Shown: in pieces, positions 41,251 to 49,468 of the stretch
Layout: every line of letters starts with the position of its first letter
How positions within the stretch are numbered: position 1 is the stretch's first letter
NCBI RefSeq assembly: GCF_009905615.1
Contig: NZ_JAAAKW010000016.1
Span: 1-64,000, forward strand
Source: Pseudomonas sp. SLFW
GTDB taxonomy: Bacteria; Pseudomonadota; Gammaproteobacteria; Pseudomonadales; Pseudomonadaceae
Direction: 5' to 3'
Length of the DNA stretch: 64,000 nucleotides
The notes under the pieces: model-generated
Told to the model about the DNA's origin: nothing
Database searches by the model: none
The model's input: only the letters and a program-made list of their open reading frames with translations
Made by a program: the position numbers and the translations under genes

Positions 41251-41276
41251 AAAACCCGGCCGATGCCGGGTTTTTT
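41251..41276 (+). terminator. intrinsic terminator after secreted paralogue 1
   Basis: AAAACCCGGC / GCCGGGTTTT stem with short loop, followed by T-run. Confidence 0.88.
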
Positions 41277-41443
41277 ATTGAGTGTTTTCGACATATACAA
41301 GAAGCTGATTGCGTCGATAGGGCTTTCTCTATTATCAGTGAACTTGATATTCAGCATGTGTCGCAATGTTTTTTAATATCTCTTCGAAGGACTTAGATTG
41401 AATGCAACACAGCGATTCAACTAACTACTTGGAGAGACCCATC

Positions 41444-41689
41444 ATGAAAAAATCCATCGCCCTCGGCTTCGCTCTTTCGGTTCTGGTCGCGACGTCCGCT
41501 TTCGCCAGCCCTCAATCGACCCAGGCCGGTCAGACCATCGTGCTGGAACCCACCTACATCCACGCTACCGCTATCGGCGCCAACGCCGCGGACAAAACCA
41601 GCATCAAGCCGTTCGCCGCTCCTTCGTCCAGCACGGTGATTGTCGCTGACAACCGCAAAGAGTTCGGTTCGAGCTATCAGCGGTACTGA
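41444..41689 (+). CDS. tiny secreted protein, paralogue 2 (EFGSSYQRY tail)
   Basis: Protein of 81 aa, tandem paralogue of the previous gene. Signal peptide MKKSIALGFALSVLVATSAF with cleavage near AS, a variable middle (TIVLEPTYIHATAIGANAAD), then KPFAAPSSSTVIVADNRKEF and GSSYQRY. TTGGAGAG sits before the ATG at 41444; the longer frame from 41402 is unlikely. It also has a terminator of its own, so the two genes are separate transcription units despite adjacency, which permits different regulation. Confidence 0.8.
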   Translation: MKKSIALGFALSVLVATSAFASPQSTQAGQTIVLEPTYIHATAIGANAADKTSIKPFAAPSSSTVIVADNRKEFGSSYQRY

Positions 41690-41712
41690 GTGATACAGGC
41701 TGTACCACAATC

Positions 41713-41740
41713 AAAAGCCCGGCAGATGCCGGGCTTTTTG
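41713..41740 (+). terminator. intrinsic terminator after secreted paralogue 2
   Basis: AAAAGCCCGGC / GCCGGGCTTTTT stem around AGAT, T-run present; it may also serve the minus strand antitoxin gene ending at 41768. Confidence 0.88.
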
Positions 41741-41767
41741 TTTGTACGTAGATCAGGGACGACGAGA

Positions 41768-42079
41768 CTACCTCGACAAGACATCCCGAAAGACATCCGG
41801 CCTGAGCGCAGCGATGTGCAACAAAGACCTCGGCGCACCAGAGGGTGTACGTCGACCTTGTTCCCATTCCTGAAGCGTACGCACGGAGACACCCAGCAGT
41901 TCCGCGAATCGCGGCTGAGAGAGACCGGTTTTGCTCCGGGCCTCTGCTGCCTCGGTGAGGGCTACGGAGTGAACTGCGCCATGTTGACCCGCTTTCACGT
42001 CTCGAATGGCGTTGAGGAGTTCTTCACCAATGTTGCGTTTGGCATCCCGTTCCATCAGTTCTTCTTCAGTCAGGGGCAT
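41768..42079 (-). CDS. XRE-family antitoxin (HigA/NadS-like), second pair
   Basis: Antitoxin of 103 aa. The HTH lies at about 45-95 (ARSKTGLSQPRFAELLGVSVRTLQEWEQGRRTPSG, given as the region), the pattern of antitoxins that follow a RelE/HigB toxin. The start at ATG 42079 follows the family-like MPLTEEELMERD; it overlaps the toxin end by 14 bp. It should bind the palindrome in the shared promoter at 42397-42411. Confidence 0.87.
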   Translation of the reverse strand: MPLTEEELMERDAKRNIGEELLNAIRDVKAGQHGAVHSVALTEAAEARSKTGLSQPRFAELLGVSVRTLQEWEQGRRTPSGAPRSLLHIAALRPDVFRDVLSR

Positions 42080-42386
42080 GATTGAACTCCTTGGCGATTT
42101 TACGCAGCACGTGTGCGGGAATATTCTCAGTGGCGCTTTTGCCATAGATGAGCAACACAACTGGTGCGCCGCAGGCCAATTGCGCGGTGTAGATCACTCG
42201 CACGGCGCCACTCTTGCCCTTGCCATCCGTGTTCCAACGCACTTTGCGACACCCATTGGAGCCTGGCACAACTGTCCCGGCTTCTAGATGAGCGGCAAGG
42301 TGGGCGATGAACTCGCCCCGTTCCAACTCTGTCCAGTAGTCGGGCCACAGCTTGGAAAACAGAGGCGACTCAATGGCAGTCAGCAG
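42066..42386 (-). CDS. RelE/HigB-type toxin, second pair; start codon probably CTG
   Basis: Predicted mRNA interferase of about 106 aa. Core: ESPLFSKLWPDYW at the start, GSNGCRKVRWNTDGKGKSGA, then VRVIYTA and VVLLIYGKS. Homologues begin 2-5 residues before IESPLF. No in-frame ATG, GTG or TTG lies there; CTG codons at 42386 and 42383 do, and ATT at 42374. A TTG at 42422 overlaps the -35 box of the only good promoter, whose predicted start point is near 42386. I therefore place the start at 42386 as a leaderless CTG; this is inference. The frame itself is open to 42545. Confidence 0.75.
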   Translation of the reverse strand: MLTAIESPLFSKLWPDYWTELERGEFIAHLAAHLEAGTVVPGSNGCRKVRWNTDGKGKSGAVRVIYTAQLACGAPVVLLIYGKSATENIPAHVLRKIAKEFNHAPD

Positions 42387-42392
42387 TGCGGG

Positions 42393-42422
42393 ATTATACG
42401 TCTTTGACGTAGACGGCTGCAA
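42393..42422 (-). promoter_or_regulatory. promoter with embedded operator for the second toxin-antitoxin pair
   Basis: On the minus strand, TTGCAG (42422-42417) and a perfect TATAAT (42398-42393) are 18 bp apart. Between and overlapping them is the perfect inverted repeat TACGTC-TTT-GACGTA (42397-42411), the expected kind of site for an autorepressing HigA antitoxin. Confidence 0.7.
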
Positions 42423-42480
42423 AACTGGCAGAGCGTGGGGACGTGGGAAGCTTAGGCGTTTCTGGACCAGACTTTCCCAC

Positions 42481-43734
42481 TCAACGCGTCCCCATTCCAA
42501 CCCGCATATCCAACCCACTCGGCTGCTGATACACACCCAACCCAAACTCCGGCAACACGGCCAACAGGTAATCGAAAATATCCCCCTGTATCCGCTCGTA
42601 ATCCGCCCAACTCGTCGTGCGGGTGAAACAGTAGATTTCCAGCGGGACGCCCTGAGCCGTGGTTTCCATCTGGCGGACCATGCACGTCATGTCGGGGTGA
42701 ATGTCCGGGTGGCTTTTCAGGTAGGCGAGGGCGTACGCGCGAAAGGTGCCGAGATTGGTAATGCGACGGCGGTTGGCGGAGAGTTCGGCGACGTGGCCTT
42801 GCGCTTCGTTCCAGGCCTTGAGTTCGGCTTTTTTGCGGCCCATGTAATCGGTTAAAAGGCGGACCTGAGTGAGTTTCTGCTCTTCGGCCTCCGCAACGAA
42901 CCGCACACCACTGGCGTCGATGAACAGGCTGCGTTTGATCCGTCGGCCCCCCGCCTGCTGCATCCCGCGCCAGTTCTTGAAGGACTCGGACATGAGGCGC
43001 CAGGTTGGAATCGAGACGATGGTTTTATCGAAATTTTGCACCTTGACCGTGTGCAGCGTGATGTCCACCACATCGCCGTCGGCGCCGACCTGCGGCATTT
43101 CGATCCAGTCGCCGACGCGCAGCATGTCGTTGCTGGTCAGTTGCACGCTGGCGACGAACGACAGCAGCGTGTCCTTGTACACCAACAGAATCACCGCCGA
43201 CATCGCACCCAGGCCTGACAGCAACAACAGCGGCGAGCGGTCGATCAGCGTGGCGACGATGATGATCGCGGCGAACACGTAGAGAATCATTTTCGCCAGT
43301 TGCACATAGCCCTTGATCGAGCGCGTGCGGGCATGTTCGGTGCGGGCATAGATGTCCAGCATGGCGTTGAGCAGTGCGCCGACAGTGAGCATCAGGAACA
43401 GAATGGTGAAGGCCAGTGCCACATTGCCCAGTACATGGGCAGCGGCGGGGCTCAGGTCTGGCACCAGATTGAGGCCGAATTGAATGACCAGTTAGGGCGT
43501 CATTTGCGCCAGGCGATGGAAGACTTTGTTGTGCAGGAAGTCATTGAGCCAGAACAGCGCGGGCTGACGGCCGAGGGCTTTCATGGCGTACAGAATGACG
43601 AAGCGCACCAGTCGGCCGAGCGCGAGGGCGGCAACCAGCAACATCAGCAAACCCAGCGCCGTGCGCAACATGGGCTGGTGTTCGAGCAGGTCCCAGACCT
43701 CCTGAACGCGCAACCAGAGTGAAGAGGTGTCCAT
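42481..43734 (-). pseudogene. YbdG-type mechanosensitive channel gene broken by an in-frame TAA
   Basis: Reads as one 417-codon MscS-family channel interrupted by TAA at 43492-43494. Residues before it (from ATG 43734, MDTSSLWLRVQEVWDLLEHQ, two membrane helices, ending HRLAQMTP) and after it (LVIQFGLNLVPDLSP, then further helices, the MscS pore region and the soluble domain with KVQNFDKTIVSIPTWRLM) lie in the same frame, and total length fits YbdG (415 aa). One base change (for example TCA to TAA) explains it. The second part has start codons of its own, but a channel lacking the first 80 residues would miss its outer helices. A sequencing error or readthrough cannot be excluded. Confidence 0.85.
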
Positions 43735-43913
43735 GGGCGCTATATCTCCTGAATGAAAAAAGGGGCGGGATTAGAGCATTGTCAGGATGCTCAAGGGGCA
43801 GAAGGGCAAATCCCGTAACAAAATAGGCCCTTTGAGGTAAAGAAACTCGGCGAAGGCGCCTTAAACCGGTAACCTATGCGACTGTTTTTTTGTATTCCGC
43901 CGAGGTAACACCC

Positions 43914-45254
43914 GTGTTCTCCCAATTCGCCCTGCACGAACGCCTGCTCAAAGCCGTGGCCGAACTCAATTTCGTCGAGCCTACGCCTGTGCAAACAGCG
44001 GCCATTCCGCTGGCGCTGGAAGGACGCGATCTGCGGGTGACGGCGCAAACCGGCAGCGGCAAGACTGCCGCGTTCGTATTACCGATGCTCAATCGCCTGA
44101 TCGGCCCGGCCAAGGTTCGCGTCGACATCCGCGCGCTGATCCTGCTGCCGACCCGCGAGCTGGCGCAGCAGACCCTCAAGGAAGTCGAGCGGTTCTCTCA
44201 GTTCACGTTCATCAAGGCCGGTCTGATCACCGGTGGCGAAGACTTCAAGGTGCAGGCCGCCATGCTGCGCAAGGTGCCGGACATCCTGATCGGCACGCCG
44301 GGTCGTCTGCTGGAGCAGTTGAATGCCGGCAATCTGGACCTCAAGCACGTTGAATTGCTCGTCCTCGACGAAGCCGACCGCATGCTCGACATGGGCTTTG
44401 CCGAAGACGTTGAGCGCCTGGCCAACGAATGCGCCAACCGTCAGCAAACCATGCTGTTCTCCGCCACCACCGGCGGTTCAGGCCTGCGCGAGATGATCGG
44501 CAAGGTGCTCAATAACCCTGAGCACTTGCAGGTCAACAGCGTGAGCGAACTGGCTCCGGGCACCCGTCAGCAGATCATCACGGCTGACCACAACGTGCAC
44601 AAAGAGCAGGTGCTGAACTGGCTGCTGGCCAATGAGACGTACCAGAAGGCGATCATCTTCACCAACACCCGTGCGATGGCTGACCGCATTTACGGTCGTC
44701 TGGTGGCGCTGGAATACAAGACCTTTGTGCTCCACGGCGACAAGGACCAGAAGGACCGTAAGCTGGCGATCGACCGTCTGAAGCAGGGCGGGGTGAAGAT
44801 CCTCGTCGCCACCGACGTCGCCGCCCGTGGTCTGGACGTTGATGGCCTGGACATGGTCATCAACTTCGACATGCCACGCACCGGCGACGATTACGTTCAC
44901 CGCATCGGCCGCACGGGCCGTGCAGGGGCGGAAGGGCTGGCGATCTCGCTGATCACTCACGGCGACTGGAACCTGATGTCGAGCATCGAGCGCTATCTGA
45001 AGCAGAAATTCGAGCGCCGTACCATCAAGGAAGTGAAGGGTACGTACACCGGTCCGAAGAAGGTCAAGGCGTCGGGCAAGGCTGTTGGGGTGAAGAAGAA
45101 AAAGACCGACGCCAAGGGTGACAAGAAGAAAACCGCCGTCAAGGGGCCGACCAAGCGCAAGACGGTGAACCGTCCGAAAGCCGAGTCGCTCGTGAGCCAG
45201 GACGGTTTGGCGCCGCTGAAAAAGCGCGTGACCCGTCCGCCGGTTTCCGAGTAA
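43914..45254 (+). CDS. DEAD-box ATP-dependent RNA helicase
   Basis: RNA helicase of 446 aa starting at GTG 43914 after CGAGGTAA. Conserved motifs in order: Q motif region FVEPTPVQTAAIPLAL, motif I AQTGSGKTAAF, Ia PTRELAQQ, GTPGRLLE, II LVLDEADRMLD, III FSATTG, then IIFTNTRAMAD, VATDVAARGLD and VI HRIGRTGRAG. A Lys-rich basic tail of about 60 residues (KKKKTDAKGDKKKTAVKG) probably binds RNA nonspecifically, as in RhlE/SrmB-like helicases that act in ribosome assembly and cold adaptation. Confidence 0.95.
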   Translation: MFSQFALHERLLKAVAELNFVEPTPVQTAAIPLALEGRDLRVTAQTGSGKTAAFVLPMLNRLIGPAKVRVDIRALILLPTRELAQQTLKEVERFSQFTFIKAGLITGGEDFKVQAAMLRKVPDILIGTPGRLLEQLNAGNLDLKHVELLVLDEADRMLDMGFAEDVERLANECANRQQTMLFSATTGGSGLREMIGKVLNNPEHLQVNSVSELAPGTRQQIITADHNVHKEQVLNWLLANETYQKAIIFTNTRAMADRIYGRLVALEYKTFVLHGDKDQKDRKLAIDRLKQGGVKILVATDVAARGLDVDGLDMVINFDMPRTGDDYVHRIGRTGRAGAEGLAISLITHGDWNLMSSIERYLKQKFERRTIKEVKGTYTGPKKVKASGKAVGVKKKKTDAKGDKKKTAVKGPTKRKTVNRPKAESLVSQDGLAPLKKRVTRPPVSE

Positions 45255-45275
45255 ACGTCAGCTCCAATTACGTGA

Positions 45276-45369
45276 CTGTGGGAGCGAATTCATTCGCGAA
45301 AAAAGGGCTCAACCGATAGAAAAAATGTCGGTTGTACCCTTGCCTGGCGAATACATTCGCTCCGACAGG
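45276..45369. repeat. REP pair (REPIN), GAGCGAATTCATTCGCG family
   Basis: REP at 45276-45300 and a more diverged inverted copy at 45346-45369 (GAATACATTCGCTCCGACAG), just after the helicase stop. Confidence 0.9.
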
Positions 45370-45421
45370 TGATCTGCAGGGGCGGGTCGTTCCGCGTCAG
45401 AATGGGCACTCTCGATACAAA

Positions 45422-45697
45422 TCATCCCTCTGCTTTCTTCGCCGCCTCATCCATCTCCTTCAACCGCTGATCTATCAACTGGCATTTGTCCGGCACGTCA
45501 TTCGCTGACGTCTCCAGTTGCATGTCTTTGATCTCTTGATTCAACTCCTTCGCCTTCGCAGGGTTCTGCTGCGTCAGCTTGTGAACTTCCTGCGCCAGTT
45601 GTTCACGCTTGGCTTCAGCCTCTTCCGGCGTGCACGCCCAGACCGACGTGCCCACGAGCAGCGTCAGCGCGGCGGTGATGCTCATCAGGGTTTTCAT
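45422..45697 (-). CDS. small periplasmic helical protein
   Basis: Protein of 91 aa: signal peptide MKTLMSITAALTLLVGTSVWA, then a mature part of 70 residues, mostly helical and charged (EEAEAKREQLAQEVHKLTQQ), with two cysteines (ACTPEE at the start and DKCQLI near the end) that could form a disulfide holding a helical hairpin. GAGG lies just before the ATG. No family recognised. Confidence 0.75.
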   Translation of the reverse strand: MKTLMSITAALTLLVGTSVWACTPEEAEAKREQLAQEVHKLTQQNPAKAKELNQEIKDMQLETSANDVPDKCQLIDQRLKEMDEAAKKAEG

Positions 45698-45879
45698 GAT
45701 TGCCTCGGTATCTCTTGCCTGCGTAAGGAGTGGAGGGGGCGCTGGAGGCAAAAGTTCAGCGCGAAGCCGCTGGGCGCGTGGGCTGAACGGCTGCGAATGA
45801 GGTCGGTCACACCTTTCGAGCACCACCGCCCGACGACCGGATGTCGCGGGCTTTCATCCCTGCTCCTGGAGGTTGGAAG

Positions 45880-46287
45880 ATGTCTGACAAATATGACTGG
45901 GACCTGATCGAGCGACTGTTGCATGAAGTCCAAAACAGCGCTGATAAACCGTTTGCCCCGCGCAAATACGCCGAAGAGCATGCTGCGGCCAGGGCGGCTG
46001 CCGGTGATAATACCGGGGATCTGGACGCGCTGAAAAAGCGCGCTGCCGATCTGGAGTCGTTGCTGTTCAAGAACGGGTTCATTGAATCGCGGCCAGAGGA
46101 AGAGGGCGGCAACGGCGAGAATTTTGTGTTGACGCAACGAGGTTCACGGCTCTTGGCGATGATCGAGAGCGGAATCCCGGGCGACGCCCCTCCGCGTCAG
46201 GTGCTGGACGAGCAGGCCGATGCCCTTGATCCGGCGACCTTTGACAAGGTGTCGTTGAAGGCGCAGGTCGCGCCGGGCGCTATTTGA
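45880..46287 (+). CDS. conserved protein with winged-helix look, possible regulator
   Basis: Protein of 135 aa, start ATG 45880 with TGGAGG upstream. The beginning KYDWDLIERLLHEVQNS and the later FVLTQRGSRLLAMIES resemble the first helix and the wing-following helix of small winged-helix proteins such as DUF2513. The centre has a charged helix (LDALKKRAADLESLLFKNG). Function unproven. Divergent from the small periplasmic protein gene. Confidence 0.65.
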   Translation: MSDKYDWDLIERLLHEVQNSADKPFAPRKYAEEHAAARAAAGDNTGDLDALKKRAADLESLLFKNGFIESRPEEEGGNGENFVLTQRGSRLLAMIESGIPGDAPPRQVLDEQADALDPATFDKVSLKAQVAPGAI

Positions 46288-46293
46288 CGTCCT

Positions 46294-46346
46294 GTCTGGC
46301 ATGCCGGGGCGGCGTACTCAACATCGCCGCCGTCGGCAAGCCAGAC
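46294..46346. terminator. long imperfect hairpin between convergent genes
   Basis: GTCTGGC (46294-46300) pairs with GCCAGAC (46340-46346), with GGGCGGCG / CGCCGCC inside. No T-run, but it sits between two convergent stops and probably serves both. Confidence 0.5.
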
Positions 46347-46362
46347 TGCTACAGAGGAAGAA

Positions 46363-47235
46363 TCACGACGCTTTTTTCACCCCTTTCAAACAGCTCAGGT
46401 TGGTAAAGTCCTGCCGTACATCCGCGATCTTTGCCAGCAGCTTCTGTCGCTGATCAGGCGAGCTTTGCGCCATCAAATCCGTGATCAACGAAATGGCCGC
46501 CTGCTCGGTGTGGTCGTACGCCGCCCGGTATTCCGGCGTCCAGAACGTCTCGCGATCTTGCAGCAACCGAGCGATTCTCTGATCGAAATCCGGCGCCTGT
46601 CGCTGTTTGACGGCCGTCACCAGCAGCGATTGCCAGTGGGCGCGGTTGTCGATCCAGACCCGGTTCTGCTCGCCCAGTGACGTCGACCATTGCATCACGC
46701 GATCCTTTTGCGCCGGGCTAAGTTTGCCGACCCACGGGTTCAGGCGTTTCTCCATGCGTTGCGCCCTGTCCTTGATCTGTTGGTCCAAGGGCTGATCGAC
46801 GTACTCCGCTTCATGCTTGCTCAAGTCTTTGGCGAACGCGGCCTCCATCTCACTGACCTGCTGATCGTCCAACTGGCGCAGCAACTCGACCGCCGACGGC
46901 GTGATTTCATGGGAGATGGTCGCGATGGCCTGACGGGCCTCGGCGGTGCGCACCTTGAGCTGAGTTTCGTTGACCTGATTGGTTTCGACCATGTTCTGCA
47001 GGCGGTCGAGCCATGTGAGGTAGTCAGGAATTTGGGTGGTGCAATGCCAGGTCAGGTGTTCCTTGATGCGCTCGTCGAGCCAGTCTTTCTGATTCGAGTG
47101 CATCGCCAGATAGTCGCTGAGTGACCACGGAATGATCAGGTCCAGATGCCGGTACGTCAGACCAATCTGGCTACACCCTGCGACGAGCAGCAGGCTGAGC
47201 CACAGCGAAATACAGGTCTTCAACACAATGCGCAT
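46363..47235 (-). CDS. DUF6279-type lipoprotein
   Basis: Lipoprotein of 290 aa. The signal peptide ends in lipobox LLVAGCSQ with the lipidated Cys at about residue 21. The mature protein is almost wholly helical: WLDERIKEHLTWHC, then YLTWLDRLQNMVE and further heptad-like segments to the C-terminus, as in the DUF6279 family of gamma-proteobacterial lipoproteins. Function unknown. Likely transcribed from its own promoter; the TorF-like gene upstream of it ends 63 bp away on the same strand. Confidence 0.82.
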   Translation of the reverse strand: MRIVLKTCISLWLSLLLVAGCSQIGLTYRHLDLIIPWSLSDYLAMHSNQKDWLDERIKEHLTWHCTTQIPDYLTWLDRLQNMVETNQVNETQLKVRTAEARQAIATISHEITPSAVELLRQLDDQQVSEMEAAFAKDLSKHEAEYVDQPLDQQIKDRAQRMEKRLNPWVGKLSPAQKDRVMQWSTSLGEQNRVWIDNRAHWQSLLVTAVKQRQAPDFDQRIARLLQDRETFWTPEYRAAYDHTEQAAISLITDLMAQSSPDQRQKLLAKIADVRQDFTNLSCLKGVKKAS

Positions 47236-47298
47236 GTCCGCTCCTTGCCGGTTCGTCTCCTCTTTATAGAGCGAGTCAGGGCAAGGCGGTTCAGCCGA

Positions 47299-48051
47299 TC
47301 AGAAGAACGAGCGGACGATCTTGAGGGTCACTGCGCTTTCGCACTGGGTGTTATGCCCACTGTAAGCGCTGCAATCGGCACCATTAAGGCTGGAGCCGCT
47401 GTACATCAGGTTCATGTCCATCCCCAGCCATGGGCGGGAAATGTTGAACGACCAGTCGTTGTAGGCGCTTACCACACCCCCGCCGTCGATGACCGTAGGC
47501 GCATCGAGCTGGTGATTGCCGTATTGCATGCGCAGGTCCAGCCCCAGTGGCATGAAACCGCCCAATGCGCCAAGGTCGAGAAACAGCGTGCTGTCCTGAC
47601 GCCCGGCGTCTGTGCTCACGGCGGTGCCGATGCGGCTGTCAAAAATGCGAAAACCGGCGTACAGCTCGTGGCTGTCGATCTGACTGGTATTGGGGTAGCT
47701 GTAGCGGATCACGCCCAGCTCGTAGCCCAGGGTTTTGTCGAAGGGTTTCTTGAAGCCCAGGTAGGAATCGACTTCAAGGGTGGTGTTCGGCGCCAGGCCC
47801 GCGCTGGGCGACCACTGGCCGAAGTAGAAACCGCTTTCGTGGGTGAGGTCCAGGCCACCGTGGAACTTCGAGTCTCCCGCGCTTGGCGTCACCAGCCCCT
47901 GAGCCATGGAGCGGCTGGGCGTGGTGCCGAGTTTGAGACTGAAGTCTCCGAGGTCACGTTCCAGAACCTGAGCCCGAGCGGGGGGATGGATCAATAGCGC
48001 ACCTGTCAGCAGCGCGCCGGTCCAGCGGGTAAAACAGCGAGCATAAGGCAT
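47299..48051 (-). CDS. TorF-type putative outer-membrane porin
   Basis: Exported beta-barrel protein of 250 aa of the TorF/Gcw_chp family. A signal peptide ends near ARA (about residue 27). The mature sequence alternates in the manner of membrane strands: DFSLKLGTTPSRSMAQGL, SKFHGGLDLTHESGFYFGQW, LEVDSYLGFKKP, and it ends in VRSFF with the terminal Phe expected of a BAM substrate. Two cysteines (ADCSAY and TQCESA) lie in a late loop. Transport specificity unknown. Confidence 0.82.
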   Translation of the reverse strand: MPYARCFTRWTGALLTGALLIHPPARAQVLERDLGDFSLKLGTTPSRSMAQGLVTPSAGDSKFHGGLDLTHESGFYFGQWSPSAGLAPNTTLEVDSYLGFKKPFDKTLGYELGVIRYSYPNTSQIDSHELYAGFRIFDSRIGTAVSTDAGRQDSTLFLDLGALGGFMPLGLDLRMQYGNHQLDAPTVIDGGGVVSAYNDWSFNISRPWLGMDMNLMYSGSSLNGADCSAYSGHNTQCESAVTLKIVRSFF

Positions 48052-48174
48052 GCTTCACTCCTGTTCGGATTCAGAGGAGTGGATCGAAGGTACTTATCTG
48101 AATGATGGGCGCAACGCAGGAGCGCCGATAAGAACCGCGAGCTAGAGCCTCGCAAGCATACCGGCGAATGCGCG

Positions 48175-48201
48175 CATGAATCGACCGCTGGTCGATTCAT
48201 G
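48175..48201 (-). terminator. perfect 12-bp-arm hairpin after lipoprotein gene
   Basis: CATGAATCGACC-GCT-GGTCGATTCATG lies 23 bp past the stop of the minus-strand lipoprotein gene at 48224. There is no T-run, so it may be a terminator or an RNA-processing or protein-binding site. Confidence 0.5.
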
Positions 48202-48223
48202 GCAGAAAATGTGAACTTCGCAA

Positions 48224-48709
48224 TCAGTTGTTCTGTGAAATCAACTTGTTGACCACGATCAGCGCTTGAGGAAATGACGGGTAACCGCTCTTGGCGACGT
48301 CCAGTTCGTCGTACTTCGCCCGGTAGCTACGGGCCTTGTCCTGATCTACAGAGCCGGACAGTTGCGCGAGCAGCGCGATGGCCAGCGGGTATTTCTTGTC
48401 GGCGGAGCTCTGCAGCAAATCATGCACCTGCGAGCCTTCAGGGTTCAGCCGCAGTTGCAGCACCGCCTGATAAAACTCGGCTTCCCCGGTCTTGTCCTGT
48501 TTGGCTGCACGGCTCAGCAATGCGCTCGCCAGTTCGTAACTGTCCTGACGACGCTCGTTGATGATCCACTTGGCCTGCAACATGTCGTTCTGATAGAGCA
48601 GGTAGTCGGATCGGCAACCGCTGCCAACCGTCGTGACATCGCAGCCCTTTGTTACACAGCCACCCAATCCAAGACAGAGCAAGGCGCTGAAAAACATCCA
48701 TTTCTTCAT
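48224..48709 (-). CDS. small lipoprotein
   Basis: Lipoprotein of 161 aa: MKKWMFFSALLCLGLGGCVT carries the lipobox GLGGC (Cys at about 18). The mature part has two more early cysteines (KGCDVTTVGSGCRSD) and is then helical, resembling tetratricopeptide or Sel1-like repeats (ELASALLSRAAKQDKTGEAEFYQAVLQLRL, then DLLQSSADKKYPLAIALLAQ). I do not recognise a named family. The start at ATG 48709 is chosen for the signal peptide; ribosome site weak. Confidence 0.72.
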   Translation of the reverse strand: MKKWMFFSALLCLGLGGCVTKGCDVTTVGSGCRSDYLLYQNDMLQAKWIINERRQDSYELASALLSRAAKQDKTGEAEFYQAVLQLRLNPEGSQVHDLLQSSADKKYPLAIALLAQLSGSVDQDKARSYRAKYDELDVAKSGYPSFPQALIVVNKLISQNN

Positions 48710-48908
48710 ATCGGATTTCCGCTGAGACGTCGGGTCATTCAGGGCATCGTCCGGCCTGTCACCTACAGCCGCCAATCGAAGACGAGTGGCCTGTGTCGAG
48801 ACAGTAAAGCAGAGCTTTGTAGAAGCGGGCTTAATGATTCTGGGAGCGATGGACCTGGCGCCTTGTGATCAAAGCGCCTGGATGTCGACCGCGGAGGCGG
48901 GGAAAAAT

Positions 48909-49088
48909 TTACTTTTTACCGAGGGAGATCTGTTTCGATGTGCCGAAGGTCTGGCCGCTGACGCCTTTTGCGATCTGCTGGATTTCGCCGCCGGACTTCA
49001 GGAAAGCCGCGATTTGTGCGTTGATCGAATCGCTGGTCTCAACGGCAGGAGCTGGCTTGGCTTTCGAGTTGGATGCTTTTACGCGCAT
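48909..49088 (-). CDS. 59-residue conserved small basic protein
   Basis: Protein of 59 aa, start ATG 49088. It reads MRVKASNSKAKPAPAV then ETSDSINAQIAAFLKSGGEI and QQIAKGVSGQTFGTSKQISL, ending GKK. No membrane segment or signal peptide; charged, Ser/Lys-rich ends around one amphipathic helix. I believe Pseudomonas genomes carry it near the CvfB-like gene, as here (divergent). No function known to me. The longer frame to 49202 is not likely to be translated. Confidence 0.72.
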   Translation of the reverse strand: MRVKASNSKAKPAPAVETSDSINAQIAAFLKSGGEIQQIAKGVSGQTFGTSKQISLGKK

Positions 49089-49468
49089 GGCTGCAATTGA
49101 CCTATATAAATTTAATACGGCCGGCCATCTTATCGGAATACGCAGAAAATTGCGCGGTAAATATACAGCCTGCGGGGGAGGACGGTATTGACTGCGACGC
49201 AAATCATACCTTGGGAATACCCGCTAACTGCCTGTTTTAATTGCGTGGGCATCACCGAAATGCGACCCGCTATGGGGGAAATTTTTTCGCGAAATCGCTG
49301 ATTCGATCTGACGAATGGAGACGATTTCCCTTTTCTCTGGCCGCCTGCCTCCACCAATGCCTTGATTTTCAAGGCCCGCAACGCCTGCTGAGAAACGGCC
49401 CTCGCACGACCGGCCAGACCGCGCCAATCTCGGGTAGAATGCCGCCCACGCAATGAGGGTATTTGGAC
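49089..49468. other. divergent intergenic region before the S1-domain protein
   Basis: 380 bp without a gene. TAGAAT at 49435-49440 is a possible -10 for the plus-strand gene, but no matching -35 is evident. The left third is AT-rich (CTATATAAATTTAATACG near 49105) and likely carries the minus-strand promoter. Confidence 0.5.
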
